Of a stretch of 64,000 nucleotides of DNA, positions 46,506 through 59,447 are shown piece by piece (the stretch's first letter is position 1; every line of letters starts with the position of its first letter). The notes below the pieces were generated by a model. That model searched no databases. It worked only from the letters and a program-made list of their open reading frames with translations, and was not told the DNA's origin. The DNA comes from Diadema setosum (lineage: Eukaryota; Echinodermata; Echinoidea; Diadematoida; Diadematidae), in NCBI RefSeq assembly GCF_964275005.1, contig NC_092698.1, positions 32,543,162 through 32,607,161 of the forward strand, in the 5' to 3' direction. A program made the position numbers and the translations under genes.

Positions 46506-48140
46506 AGATATCTACGTGAAGTATCGTGAGCAAATATGAATCAATCAGTAAATCAGTGGGTGAATAAATGCATTAGTCGATTTATAGGGCCTAATTGAAT
46601 CACACCTTATAGATTAAACTACTGCCATTGAAAATCAACAGACACCTTAGATAGGTGTGGTCAATAGAATTACATAATTATACCCAGTAAAGCTATCCAC
46701 AAAATCGAGAAAGCATCGGTTCAAAGCCATGCATAAGCAGTGAACGGTATGTGCATTCTTGATATGAAATCTGTATTCAGTCCGTAACTATACCGGCTTG
46801 AACTCTGCTAGCCAGTTATAGACTACGTTTCTACGGACAATGTAGATTGACATCGTGTTATCTTTCACCATGAGTTTCAAAATGGTGTTTACTGGTAGCG
46901 TCAAGATGATATCAAGAAATTGACTATATTGACTGTTATAATGATGCACACAAAATCTGCCATGACAAAATCTTGAGGATTTGCGATCATAATGTCATAT
47001 CATGCTGAATAAAATCTATAAGACAAATACAAACAGTTAAACTGCTCCCTTATACCAGGAAGGTGAAACAAAAATCTTCTCACCTCTTTGCTTATACACA
47101 CACCAACATGTCTTGATAGTTTGAAACGGACAAAACAAATAATACTGACTAATGGCAAAGTGTGACGGCTTCATTATAGTATGACATTTTGATGAACTAA
47201 TTCTACAATGGAACATTAAATAAAAGTCTGTTTAAAGAATAAATGCGTTTCGAGTCTTTTCATGCGCATTGCTTCCCGTTTCGAATAACCGCATATTGTC
47301 GATTCAGTAATTCGGCTGCTGTTATTCAATGAACATTTTACGTCGGTGTTTGGGAATGTATGCGAGTTTGTATGTGGTTTTGTTTGTGCTGCCGTGTGTG
47401 CTAGTAACATGTAAGCGCAGACCTCCCGACAGAGTAAGTGGATTGATGAATGTTTATTATAAAGAAAACCAATACCCAGTGTCAGAGTTCTGTTATATTG
47501 GTTTGAATCAACTTCGAGACTAACGATAAATCACTCATACAGAATGAAATGTCACTATCAACACGATACAAGCCAATGTTGAAAAGATAATACACACTTT
47601 GGTTTGTACTTATTTTTCTAAACAACCAAATCAATTGATGAATTAACAAATACTTAAATCGATGAATCATTCCCTCAATCAATTAACACTCAAAAATAAA
47701 TTCAAAGACATTCGCAAAACGATATGATGCTATAATTTCATATAGTTATGATTACATAATACCGTATAGGCCCTATCTAAAGAAGATACATGTACTTTGT
47801 CCTGTATTTCAGATGAGTCCGCATAGCAGTTTAATAATCTCAGGTGAAATCTTTACGATTTTAGCACCAACTTCACATTAATAATCTGCATAGTTGTCTT
47901 ACACAACCAAGACCACGCAGGTAATATGACTTCATTATGACGGTACAAGGCTTCCGTTCATTCATTAATATCATGGATATCTGACTTTCTTCCAATGGAA
48001 CTCCAGTTTTAGTGTTGTGAAGGATCTCATCAGAACTTAACGAGTTGTTCTGTGACGGAGAAATGAAATTCTTCTATATCCTTATAGACCTTGGGTCGAG
48101 AAATTTGAAACTTGAAAGGAGGAAGATTCACGCGTAGGAG
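46506..48140. other. Downstream of DNase copy A, no gene seen
   Basis: Possible polyadenylation hexamers AATAAA lie at 46563 and 47008. The rest is AT-rich with no recognised gene. Confidence 0.5.
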
Positions 48141-48459
48141 TTAAAGGGATGTAATTTTGGTTGTAATGGGGATTAAGGTTTTAACATACGATTCTAAGAG
48201 GAATTCAAAGTTTATTTGATGAAAATCGGTTTTGAAATGGCTGAGATATCCAAAAACAAAGAGGTCCTTAAAAAGGTGGGACCCACCTTTTATTAGGACC
48301 GTTTTGATTTGCTTGTATCTGCGCCATTTCAAAACAGTGTTCATCAAATAAACTTTGAATTCCTCTTAATCGTATGCTCTTTACTATTATACGTGGTTTC
48401 TTATTATCTTAGTTCAAACCTGAATCCCCATCACGACCAAAACTATATCATCCCTTTAA
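48141..48459. mobile_element. Foldback MITE, second copy
   Basis: It begins TTAAAGGGATGTAATTTTGG and ends ACTATATCATCCCTTTAA. It shares with 7970-8388 the segments TTCTAAGAGGAATTCA, GTTTTGAAATGGCT and ACCACCTTTTATTAGG (approximately). TTAA flanks both ends. It is shorter and diverged. Confidence 0.87.
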
Positions 48460-48897
48460 CCCGTGCACCTTAGTACGGAAGACCGTTCTCCTTTCTAATT
48501 CATCGTCACTTCCACTGACACAGACAGATTTTGTTTTTCTGCCTTTTTTTCCTCGAAAAAATATAAACACAAATGTGACAATGAAATGCCATACGTATAG
48601 ACGGCGTAAATATAGTTATAGAGCAAAATATATCTAAAATTAGAACTAGTAACCTAACATCGTTCGAATTGCAATATAGGCGTTATAATCCTTCAGACAC
48701 GTTACCTTTCATTGTTGAAGTCTCGGAACCTGACTGTCTCGGTTTAATCAATTTCTTCCACTTTTTTTCTTCCACGTAAATATAACATAATTATACCAAC
48801 AACAACAACAACAAAACTCCGAAAATTACAAATGCTCTTTGGTACGCAAAAGTTGACTGTACGATGAAAAATTAAAGATAATTAACGAATTAAAAGC

Positions 48898-49359
48898 ATG
48901 TATGCATTTTGTTTCAAACCTAACTCGTTACATTATCCATGCTCTCAGGCGGCACGGATAATGCAGGCCTTTGATCTTCTGTCAAATGTGATGAAACATG
49001 CGAAAGTTGAAAAGACACACCTTTTCACTACCAGAGAGACACAACCTGACACCCGACTAAAAAGAAAAATGATCCAAGCGATAATCTTGGCTGTGTGGTC
49101 GACATACTTTTTTTTCACACCATACATCCTAACAGCAAAATGTGATCGTAATATAAATTATGTCAAATACGTAATGCATGATAAGGATGATCATAATGAT
49201 ACTATTCTTAATAATAATGATTACATGATTCATGATTGTCATGAAGAGATGGGGCCTCTTGATGCAAATGTAAAATGTAAATCAGCTTCGCCATCTTTTG
49301 CTGGAGGAGTTGCCGTGAACGTTGCATTGCTAGGAAATCCCCCTAAAACTCGGTTTTAA
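48898..49359 (+). other. Unassigned 153-codon ORF, possible exon or chance
   Basis: An open frame with an AG acceptor-like site (TGCTCTCAG at 48942-48950) precedes AARIMQAFDLLSNVM. A basic stretch (DTRLKRKM) leads into a hydrophobic segment, IILAVWSTYFFFTPYIL, which loosely recalls a receptor third loop and sixth helix. No seventh helix or partner exon is visible, and the last residues (SFAGGVAVNVALLG) lie in a local tandem duplication. It could be one exon of an unrecognised gene, a relic, or chance. I do not assign a function. Confidence 0.2.
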
Positions 49360-49769
49360 GTCACGACAGTCGACAATTAATGATATTGACTTTTTTTCGA
49401 AATCCAACGGAATTAATTTTTTTTTTTATTACGGTTTAGTGCTACTCCATACTCAATGAATATTGGCTGACAGTTCTTTCTAAAGAAGGACCAGTCATTA
49501 GGCAAAGGTGCCACACACTTAATCTGTGCTATCTGGCAATATTCTTGTTGTCTTTTATGGCGGGGTGGGGGGGGGGGGAGGGTAATCTTTTGCTGGAGGA
49601 GTTGCCGTGAACGTTGCATTGCTAGGAATTCCTCCTAAAACTACTCCATACTCAACGAATATTGGCTGACAGCTCTTTCTAAAGAAGGATCAGTCATTAG
49701 GCAAAGGTGCCATAAACTTAATCTGTATTATCTCGCAATATTCTTGTCTTTCATGGGGGGGGGGGGTAA
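49294..49769. repeat. Local tandem duplication ending in G runs
   Basis: TTTTGCTGGAGGAGTTGCCG opens both copies (about 49296 and 49588). Both continue through CTCCATACTCAA and AGGCAAAGGTGCC to a 12-G run. Copy 1 has about 100 bp that copy 2 lacks. Confidence 0.85.
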
Positions 49770-50527
49770 GAAGCAAATAGCACTAAGACCTCGGTAAAGG
49801 AAATTCATTGTAGTAATTAATAAGAAGTGGCCTTAACCTTACAATGATTAGATAGTAAGTAAGACCCTTCGAACATGAGAATCCAGCAGAATCTAATCAG
49901 ACAGAGATATTGTTCTCTTTCGTTTAGCTCAAGATGTGGCTATTCCAAGTTCACGTGATACATCTGGTATTATAATAATTTTGACTTGAAATACATTCTG
50001 CTTTTTTATACTTGGGATACAAACTATTCAATGCTGGAGAGGAGAGGAACGGGCAGATATTAATTTTGTAGAAGATTTTCACCCTTTAGCTGACCATTTT
50101 CTGGCCATCAATTTATACAGACAATTATTTAATACAGATCTTACTATCATCCTTTCTGATAATACAGTGAAGTCATTTATAACTGTACTAATAAAAAGGC
50201 AAAGAAAAGAGGTATATGATTAGTCTTTTCACTCATGTACCTTATTAATTGTTTCTGTGGAATAGGGGTGATAATGACGATTGCTTCAGGCTGGAAATTG
50301 TCATGCCATTTGAGATATGAAATAAAGATTAGATACTCATATGATAATGCAACGTACAGTCCACTATTATGCGTAGGACTCAAGTTTGATAGTGAAGTAT
50401 AGTAGAGATAAAGTATAGATAAACAGACATTTTATTCCATCTATCTTTACACATAATAATGTATGTATCGATATATGCTTTATACACTAGGTAGACATTG
50501 CACACACACACACACATATATATATAA

Positions 50528-50574
<47 letters not shown>

Positions 50575-51500
50575 CAATATATCTATATATTATACATCTA
50601 TATACAGTCAAATCTACCTTTAGCTTCCACTTGTATATATGCACAATATATTATATGTACATTCTACCATATTACTATCAATGAACGTAATGTAACAGAA
50701 CACGTTTTACTGTGACGTAGAAAAAAAAATCAAAGGTGAGATTAAGAAATCATATGAAAACATTCACGAAATATCCAGCGATGATCCATCATAAACAACG
50801 CAACTCACGCAAGGATATATTAGATATACAAAGGGAGGTGCATTATTCAGACTTTTTTTTTACAGGCCAGGTCCTGTCAGGTTGGGGTAAGATGCTGTGG
50901 CGGGACATGTGATGCAGTGTTAGCTGCCCATGTGACGGGAGCAGATACGACTTAACTAGGCCGATGCCAGCCTGTGCTAGTACGATTGCAATCAAGGACA
51001 AATAGTGGTACTTAACCAGATATGGATATAGCGCTATTATTTCCACCTGTTATCAGAAGGTTATATCTCAAACTATGAGAAATGTTGATGTTTGGCACAG
51101 GTGTGCTTTCGATACAAGCCAAGTAAAAAATCAATACTACAATGTCGGAGTATCGGCTCCTTCAGTGCGTCATCAACCTTGCCAACTTATCTTCTTCTTT
51201 TTTTTTTTTTCCTTTTTTTTTGTTGCCAATGAGCAGGATGAATCGGGAGGCTTTTACCATGCGTTTAGCATGCTTGGTCCTATGACGGTCACAATAACAA
51301 AGATTTTTCCAGGATATTTGATGGATTTAGTCAGATATAGATGGATTTAATACCGGTAGTCAATTTTGCAAAATGCCAGCATGATTTCATTTAACTTTCT
51401 AAAAGTCCGTCTTAATGTTGCCAATATTACTCAGCATTACCATTAAAAAGCACAAGTAGCTACATATTTGTAGAGATTTCATTGATGTTTTTGCATATTG
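49770..51500. other. Intergenic, no gene seen
   Basis: Holds a CA/TA microsatellite at 50501-50570. The remainder has no recognised coding sequence. Confidence 0.5.
50501..50570. repeat. CA and TA microsatellite
   Basis: A CA run passes into a TA run. Confidence 0.9.
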
Positions 51501-51506
51501 AGAGAG

Positions 51507-51508
<2 letters not shown>

Positions 51509-51551
<43 letters not shown>
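51509..51551. repeat. TA microsatellite
   Basis: A TA run of over 40 bp. Confidence 0.9.
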
Positions 51552-51559
<8 letters not shown>

Positions 51560-51633
51560 TACATACATACATATACAAATGAGAACGTGTAGGTTGGTAT
51601 TGTTTCATTCTTATTAAGTTGAGACATTCTAGA

Positions 51634-51720
51634 TCAAGCGCCATGAGAGCCCTTCAAAGGCGGATACCGGCCGTATACAAGAAGCCATCATCATCATCAT
51701 TATCATCATCATCAATCATC
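51634..51720 (+). mobile_element. LINE 3'-end relic
   Basis: AAGCGCCATGAGAGCCCTTC, then GGCGGATACCGGCCGTATAC and a run of ATC triplets. This is the common 3' end of CR1/L2-type LINEs (AAGCGCTTTGAGA...TATA...short triplet tail). Confidence 0.6.
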
Positions 51721-52165
51721 CAAATATAACTCAAGATTGCATTTCCTATTCTGAGAGAATTGGTGATATATTACATATAATCATAGAAAGAGATAGAGTG
51801 TGAAATAGATATATAGATAGATGGAGAGATAGGTATAGATAGAGAGAAATAGAGAGAGGTGGAGTGTCCGTGGTGCACGTGATTTCTTCCTGTTTGTTGT
51901 GGTTTCTTCATAGCCATAAATTTCATTGCCTACACACTTCAAAGATCAGTAATGTTCGATTCATGCAGGTTCCATATCATCTCAGTTTATTTCAGTCCTG
52001 ATGAATCATGATACGGTTATTTTGGCAACAAAGATATCAGCAAACAAACAAACAAAGAAGTAAATCGCTAATTTTCGAGGGGTCCTCAGTGTTAATGACA
52101 CGTGTACGAGCAGAAACATAGTATCTTATTCAAATTCATAAATTACTGCGTCGAGTCATTTTTAT

Positions 52166-52250
52166 TGCAACTGACTGACAAATTACCTTTCATCGACGTA
52201 AGTAAGCACTGATCATTCAGCGTTACTCTTTAATTGGTTAATCTGTTGCA
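52166..52250. mobile_element. Short relative of the 16845-18341 ends
   Basis: TGCAACTGACTGACAAATTA and CATCGACGTAAGTAAGCACT match the left end at 16845. The other edge, complement TGCAACAGATTAACC, is an approximate inverted match. Confidence 0.5.
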
Positions 52251-52499
52251 ACAGAGAATATTTATTCACACCATGACTTAATTTTCTTTCGGCATTTGCG
52301 TCAGAGAAAGGACAAAAAAACACACAAACAAACAAACAAAGACACTACATAGAACTGCTAGTACTTTACACTTTTCTTCCATAAGTACCATAATCTCTAG
52401 CTTGTGTTGCTCATGCAGATGATTATGTTTGCATATTAAGTTTTTTTTTTCTTTCAAAACGATACCCGGTATTCATATGCAGGATGTATGAACATTTTT

Positions 52500-52800
52500 T
52501 TTTTCAAATTCAAATGAATTTATTAGAAATTTCTGCATCAAATATATATTACAAACGAAACACAGTCATTTTTTTTTTTACAAGAGAATGGAACATACAG
52601 TGTGTACATCCGAATATAAAACTGAGATATACGTGTACAGATTAAAGAAAAGAGTAAGAGAACACGTCAATTGGGAACCACTCGGGATAAAGAAGATCAA
52701 ATGATCTGACTGAATTAAGGCACATGTATTGGGAGTATAAATGCAGAAGACTGTCGTCAAATAAGCATATACCTTCAAGATACGACAGCCTTTAGCTTGA
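52500..52800 (-). mobile_element. LINE-type 3' end, minus strand
   Basis: TTCAAATTCAAATGAATTTA at the left edge is the complement of an A-rich 3' tail like those of other elements here. No coding part is visible. Confidence 0.4.
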
Positions 52801-52931
52801 AGATGCGACATCTTTAATACGACATTTTTAAAAAGTCTTTCCCAGCATTACACAATATGTTCGTATCCAATGCCATCTCGCGTGTTACCTTGAATGACAT
52901 CTTCTGATCTGAAATCCGTTTTTTAAATTTC

Positions 52932-52960
52932 TGTTTGTTTGTTTGTTTGTTTGTTTGTTT
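52932..52960. repeat. TTTG microsatellite
   Basis: Seven TTTG words. Confidence 0.9.
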
Positions 52961-54580
52961 ATTTGTGTTTTCAAAAATGGGTGATTGTCGTCCAATAACT
53001 TATGAAAGAGGCAGCCGATACATTTAAGGTTTTTCCTGGATGCAGTATATGATTTGGCAATAATAGATTGTATGGTCATGTAACAATAATTGAGGAAGAA
53101 AGAGTTAACCTAACAGACTTTGCTCAGGGTGAGTGCCCTGTCTGCTATCAAACGCCTTGGTTAATCTATAAACTATATTGAGAGATATAAGCAAAGTATA
53201 GACGAGCTATCAAAAGTGTATGTGACACGTTGCAGGCGTCAGATCCTGTCATTTCAATCGAACGAAGCTGTCTCCTCTTCTACAGCTCTTGGTGAGTATG
53301 ATTACTCCCTGAATCAGGGCTTAGCTTTCCTTTTCTTTGCTTCTAGGACACCTGAGCCAAAGACCCAAGTGAGCTACTGCGACCATTCATTAGGGGAGGG
53401 GGAGCCAACGTTCCCAAATTAGGGAATCTCTGCAAATTCTAGAAACAGAAGTGAGAGATGTAAATGTGATGTTACGAGTAAGAAGATCGGTTACTGTAGT
53501 TTAAAGCTTGTTCATGGCAGATCTGGGGGTACCCCCACCCCCACCCCCGTCTTGATGGGCTCTCTGGAAAACCAAACAATAAGGCCTAATCATCACATGT
53601 TCATGTGCTTTTTTTAAAAATGCATGGTCAAATTTTCACTAAACCTGACGGTTGCAGCAGCCCTGGGATGATAGGATCTTAATCTATTCAAATGGGCACC
53701 GGGGACTCTAAGTCATCGAATGATGGAACTTTTCAGAATCTTCTTCTCTAGAACCAGACGTAATAGAGTTAATGTTATGAGTAAGCATAGATAGGTGACT
53801 GTAGTTTCAAGTTTGTTCATTGTAAATTTAGGGTGCACCCGGGGGACGGGGGTGGCAAATTAGAGCCATATTTTCCAATTTTTGTCTTCTCGAAAAAGAC
53901 ATATAGTTCCATTTAGACAGTACTTGGCAGGCATTTATGGTATAGGATGATAGAATACATATTGGTTTGAATGGGGACCATATTATGACCCCCTCCTTGC
54001 TGTCAATGTTTATCGTAGTTATTAGGTGACAAGAACATGTTGAAGGCGAACTTGCCGAACTCAAGTAAGCGCTAAACCTCCTGATCTAATGTTACTCAGT
54101 TTGAATCAAAACAGAATTAATTTTCCCGACGTGCAGTATGTCAACATCTTCATTAGACTTGTTTCTATCACTGCCCTATTGATATTGTTTGTTGTGTCAT
54201 TTTCTTTCATGAATACGAGAATTGGTGTGTTACCCGTCTCTATGTGGAAAGATATAGATGCTTTATGCAGCTTAACTCTTTGAAATACATAAATGATGAA
54301 ATGGTGAGTTTAAAGGCAGTTCGTAGAGCAGATTGGCAATAAACATTAATTGTGTATTCTTCTTCATCAGACATAAACATATTATACACTTTGCAATCCC
54401 AAGATTATACATCGAAGCATGCAAGACTCTTAAGCTTTTGTTAGCCAGTGTGACTGCGTCATACATGAGTTTTATTTTGACAACAGTACTATTCCTAGCA
54501 GAAAGATACAAAAAGGCATCTTTGATATTACCAATTCAGGAAACGTCACACATCTGATACCCCTAATTGCTTATATTAGC

Positions 54581-54611
<31 letters not shown>

Positions 54612-56125
54612 TGTAAATTTTGCAGATGATTGGGAATTCATGAGAACCTGTGGATCGCTAGAAGACAATAGCATACTTAAAGATTAGTGCTGTATTCTGA
54701 AGAATTTTTTTTCGAATACAAAGCAATAACAAAACACTTAGCTTTTAAGAACGTCATTGGGTCTTTGAAACAACAGCATTTTTGGAGGGATTAAATTCAC
54801 ATAATATGCGTTTATGCAGTGTATCGAAATTTATTGTTCAGCATGGATAAGATGTTGAAATCAGAATACTAATATACTGATCTACAATTCACGACAAAAT
54901 TAGTACTCAAAAGAAAATCAAAATCTCTCCAATAATCAGAATTATTCATTTTGGGGGATAGGGGTGGGGGAGGTGGGTGGATGAAGAACAATATCACCAT
55001 CTGACAACAATCAGAAAATCATCGGTGTATTCGCAACCGTTAATATATCAAAGTCCGAATTACTTCAACGAAGCACCTGTTGCTATCCCTTATCGTTCTG
55101 GTTGATACTACTCGCTCTGTCACAATTATTTTCCAGAGCATAGTTCTAGATGATTTTGCTGGCTGATGGGCATTAGATAGTTGTACATACAGATATGTTC
55201 TTTCCGAAAAATGTCAAGGTATTCCATCAGATCGTTTTCCCCCGATGTAATGCATGCAGGATTCTTTATAAGCTTACTTGTATATTGGAAAAGCTATTAA
55301 GTTGGGGAAATATATTTCAAATCCAACACTGTTATTGGCGCAAAATTTACAGCGACTTGCACTTCACCCGCTCCCCCTTACCATGAGATTTGATATTTCC
55401 AATACAAAATTCGCTTCGTGGCACACTCGGCTTCAGAAAACACTGCGTTATTGACTTTTGAAAAGAGAAAAACAACCTCATGTTTTGATGTAAAGTTCAC
55501 ACAATGCAGCTTGGTTCAGATAGTGAATGAGGACTGTCTAGACGCTTAACCCTTTGTTTGCTTGAGTGCCAATAACCATGAGGTACGGAATACCCTATAG
55601 CCTTTAACACACCGTCCAAATTCTTGGCATGGAAAGGATTTAAACAGTGTGTGTGTTCGAATCCTGCCAGGCGCGTTTATTTATCATTTTCCAACATCAC
55701 AGCGTTTACTCAAAATGCATCTATTGAACAATTAGGCATCGTGTGCCTGGCAATACAGGTTCTTAGAAATAAACTCTAACACTGGAGAGGTTATATCTTA
55801 ATTTTGTAAATAAGACTGCACAAGTTTGTTATTTAAAAAAAAAAAAAAAACCCTCACGTTTGATGGATCCGCATAGATATCACGTATTGTAAATCGTTGC
55901 AAGCACTACGTCATGTCCGACTATAATGCAATTTCTATGACAATCATTTTTCTTAAGCTATAACAACTGTATTGGTATTAAATTTCAATCTACCATATAT
56001 CTATTCGATCACTTACCTCTTGCTTCAGAACACTCTTTTCCCAGTTGGGATGCAATCAAATTTAATGCAAGATTAAAAAAAACTGCATAAATTTAAAAAT
56101 AAAATCAATAATCTTCATGAACAGG
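52961..56125. other. Intergenic, no gene seen
   Basis: AT-rich. A CT run lies at 54583-54611. A GTTCGAATCCTGCC word near 55658 looks like a pol III B box but no full element or tRNA was made out. Confidence 0.5.
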
Positions 56126-56438
56126 TACGTCGATCCATTTACGTGTCACACAGACCTCTTGCAAGAGGCAAAACACTCTGTCCCTCTCATAGGACATAAA
56201 ATGGAGGTCCCATAGTTATGTGCAAGAGTCGCAACTCATGCATGTAAGAGATCCCGCTTCATTCATTCATCGCAAAGAGCAGGGTGTTTAACCGGGTGAA
56301 ATGGTCCCGCCTCACATCTACCTGGACCCCATGGAAGACCAGAAATAAAGCTGAATATGAGCTATCCAGCCATCTTCTCAGATGGAAAATGAACAAAAAA
56401 TCAAACAAACAAACAAACAAACAAACAAACAAACAAAC
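56126..56438 (+). mobile_element. Dispersed repeat with AAAC tail (SINE or LINE 3' end)
   Basis: Contains CACACAGACCTCTTGCAAGA, GGACCCCATGGAAGACCAG and a CAAA tail at 56403-56438. GGACCCCATGCAAGACCA recurs at about 57743, again followed by short tandem words, which shows a repeated family. Confidence 0.55.
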
Positions 56439-56960
56439 TTCATGTTTTAAAAGACCATTTTTAGAATAAACTAACATCGTGGTAGCAAGTATGATACAAC
56501 AGCGTTACACATCGCATTTCCAATTAGATCTACGAGTAGCTACATGTAGATTCATTAGGGGAAAATACAATATACATTTTCATGTCTTCAGAGCGGTTGC
56601 TACATTAGGGCCATCCCGCCTCTTCTTGCACAGTGTAAGTCTAATTCCGCAAGTTGAGAAGACTCGAAGTACATTTACAAATTATTATCATGTATATTCA
56701 TAATAAAAAAATCTCTGTTTGCTACATACACGTATCTAATCTAAAAACATTCAATACGGGTGGGATAGTCCTCAAACAATAAACAAAAAATTGAAATTCA
56801 ATGTTGATTTTGAATTGGTATTTGATGATGATTAAATAAAAAAGGACAAAGAGAGTGATACTCAAAGATCACGATACTCCCTTCCATTGCAACTGAAATA
56901 TTCTCTTTCTCTGCTTATTATAGTCATCTTCGAGAGTCACAACGTCCTCAACACATCGTC

Positions 56961-59402
56961 ATGGCAACAGGAAGCTCCGTACTTCTCGCATTTCTCGTTA
57001 CTCTGGGAATGGTGTCGTCTGTCGTTGGTGTGGCTAACATTGCGGCCTTCAACATCCAGGTCTTCGGCCAGAGCAAAATCGGCAAGCCCGACGTCGTCGA
57101 CGAGCTGGAAAAGGTTCGATATTGCCTGAGATGGTCTACAGGGACAACTTCATTTCATTCATTTCAATTCCAACATACGAAAATACAATTGCAGTAAGAT
57201 ATCTAAATATATGTAATTACACAAAATCAATATGTAATATTAAAGAGAAACTAATCGTACAATTTTGATTTGTATTGGCATCAAAGTTACATTTATTGTA
57301 CTTCAGTTCATTGGAGTTTCTCCGGTTACAATGTTGTATTGATTTTCTATAAGTACGTATAATAATGATACTACTACTACTACTACTACTAAAAATAATA
57401 ATAGTAATCAGGTCTTATTTATCCACGGTAGCCTCCTCAGTGTTTCCACTGCTCTACCAGAGGTCACTGCCATTATTATATTCAAATATCCTACTGCAAA
57501 TGCACTTTTGTTCATTGAAAATTAAATAAATGAAATGAAATGAAATGAATTTACTACATGAATGCATATTCAACTGATATGGAAGTGTATCAATACAACG
57601 CGATGAAAACAGGGGCAGTAGATCAATATATAAATGATCTTTTTTTAATGTTACTTTGCCATGTACAGTAGATATCTCTTAATTTTCTTCTGTATTGACG
57701 TTTTGCTATTTAATGTACATACGTTTATCGATATCATTCCGGACCCCATGCAAGACCACTGCTTATTGGTGAATGGCTACCCTGACAAAAGATTAGAAAT
57801 CAACCAACCAATAAATGAATGAATCAATCAATGAATCAATCAATCAAGCAAGCAATGAATGAATGAATGAATCAATCATTCAATCAATATGGTACTCTTT
57901 ACATACAAACGTTCTCACTTATTAAGTACAATCAGACACAAAAGTGCTTTTACGTATATCATATCCATGACTTCATTTCATTATTCCCTTTAACACCAGC
58001 AAAACATAGACACATGTTGACAGAGTATATAAGTAAAAGACATTTAGGATTGTATTCCTTACTTTTGGGTTAAGTGGAATCAGATCACAATCAGCACTTA
58101 TCGCCTCTCGTTTTTATTACTCTCTATATACAAAACAATGGTTCACTGTACGTTAGTGATTACATAAGAAGTAGGCCTACTCTTTTCTCAACAAGCGTGT
58201 TCTTCTTTTACGTGTTGATGACTTTTAGCGACGTTTTTGCACTAAACATTGACATTTTTTTCTTTTTCTCTTTCTTTAACCAGATTATCTCAAGATATGA
58301 TATGGTTTTGATTCAAGAGATTCGCGACAGTGCGGGAACCGCCATCGTAGAACTTCTGGATAAAGTAAATGAGTAAGTTTATCCAATATACTAAATCACA
58401 TCAAGAAAGAAGCTATGAAACGACATTAAAAGAAATTACACATATGTATTTGTATTTATGTGTAGTCATGTGTGAGAGAGGGAGAGACAAGTGAGAGAGA
58501 GAGAGAGAGAGAGAAATAGCTTCTTCAGGTATGTTGAGTTATCATTCCCTTGTTACTTTTAATGCTGCTCTCAAAGAACTAAAGAACAAAGTGCTACACA
58601 ATCCATTTCATTCAAGAATTAATGATTACAAAAATATTTTGTTTGAAATGATATTATATCCTCTCCTCTTTCCATCTCTTCTTTCTCCTCTCATCTCACT
58701 TGCCTTATCTATTTCCTCTACTTCTTACCCTCTCTTCCTATCTCTTTCTCGTAAAGTGGAGCTTCAGCTACAGTTGTTTTTAGTCAGTTTGGTATAAACT
58801 TTGTAATGAGTTTAATTTGCGGTGGCCTAGTACAATCTTTGCTTTTATTGCGGGCCTAGCCACCCCCCCCCCCTCACAAACAATGTGGTCAATATGACTA
58901 TTTCGCATTAATAGAATACGTTAAGTGTACGTTCGATTATCTTTTTATGTTAAAAAAAACCCAAAATGTTATTGTGAAATGATAATCATTGTTACTCAAT
59001 TATGTTTGAAAATAAATTCAAACCAATCAATCGATTTCTATAATTGTACAACCTGTTCTTGAGTTATACATTGACCACTCTTTTGTACACTGAAAACCGA
59101 TAGCCACTCAAGTCATACTTACGCAATGGACATCGGCCCCCGGGTTGGGCGAACATCGAGCAAAGAGCAGTATGCCTATTTCTACAGGTGAGCATTTTCG
59201 ATACATTTGATTTAATTTTCAACTTTGAATTAGCCTCTCTCTATTTCTTTGTACTCTTCCTTCATGACTACTTATTCAAGTGAATGACTGCAACACATAA
59301 CATGAAGTTCAAAATACGTGTAACCATCATGCATATATCCATATGTTATTTATTTATGTTAAAGATAGATAGATAGATATATAAATAAATAGATAGATAT
59401 AA

Positions 59403-59447
<45 letters not shown>

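Noticed and set aside
55640-55680. B-box-like GTTCGAATCCTGCC as part of a tRNA gene
   Set aside because: No A box, acceptor stem or anticodon arm at proper distance. At most a SINE remnant.
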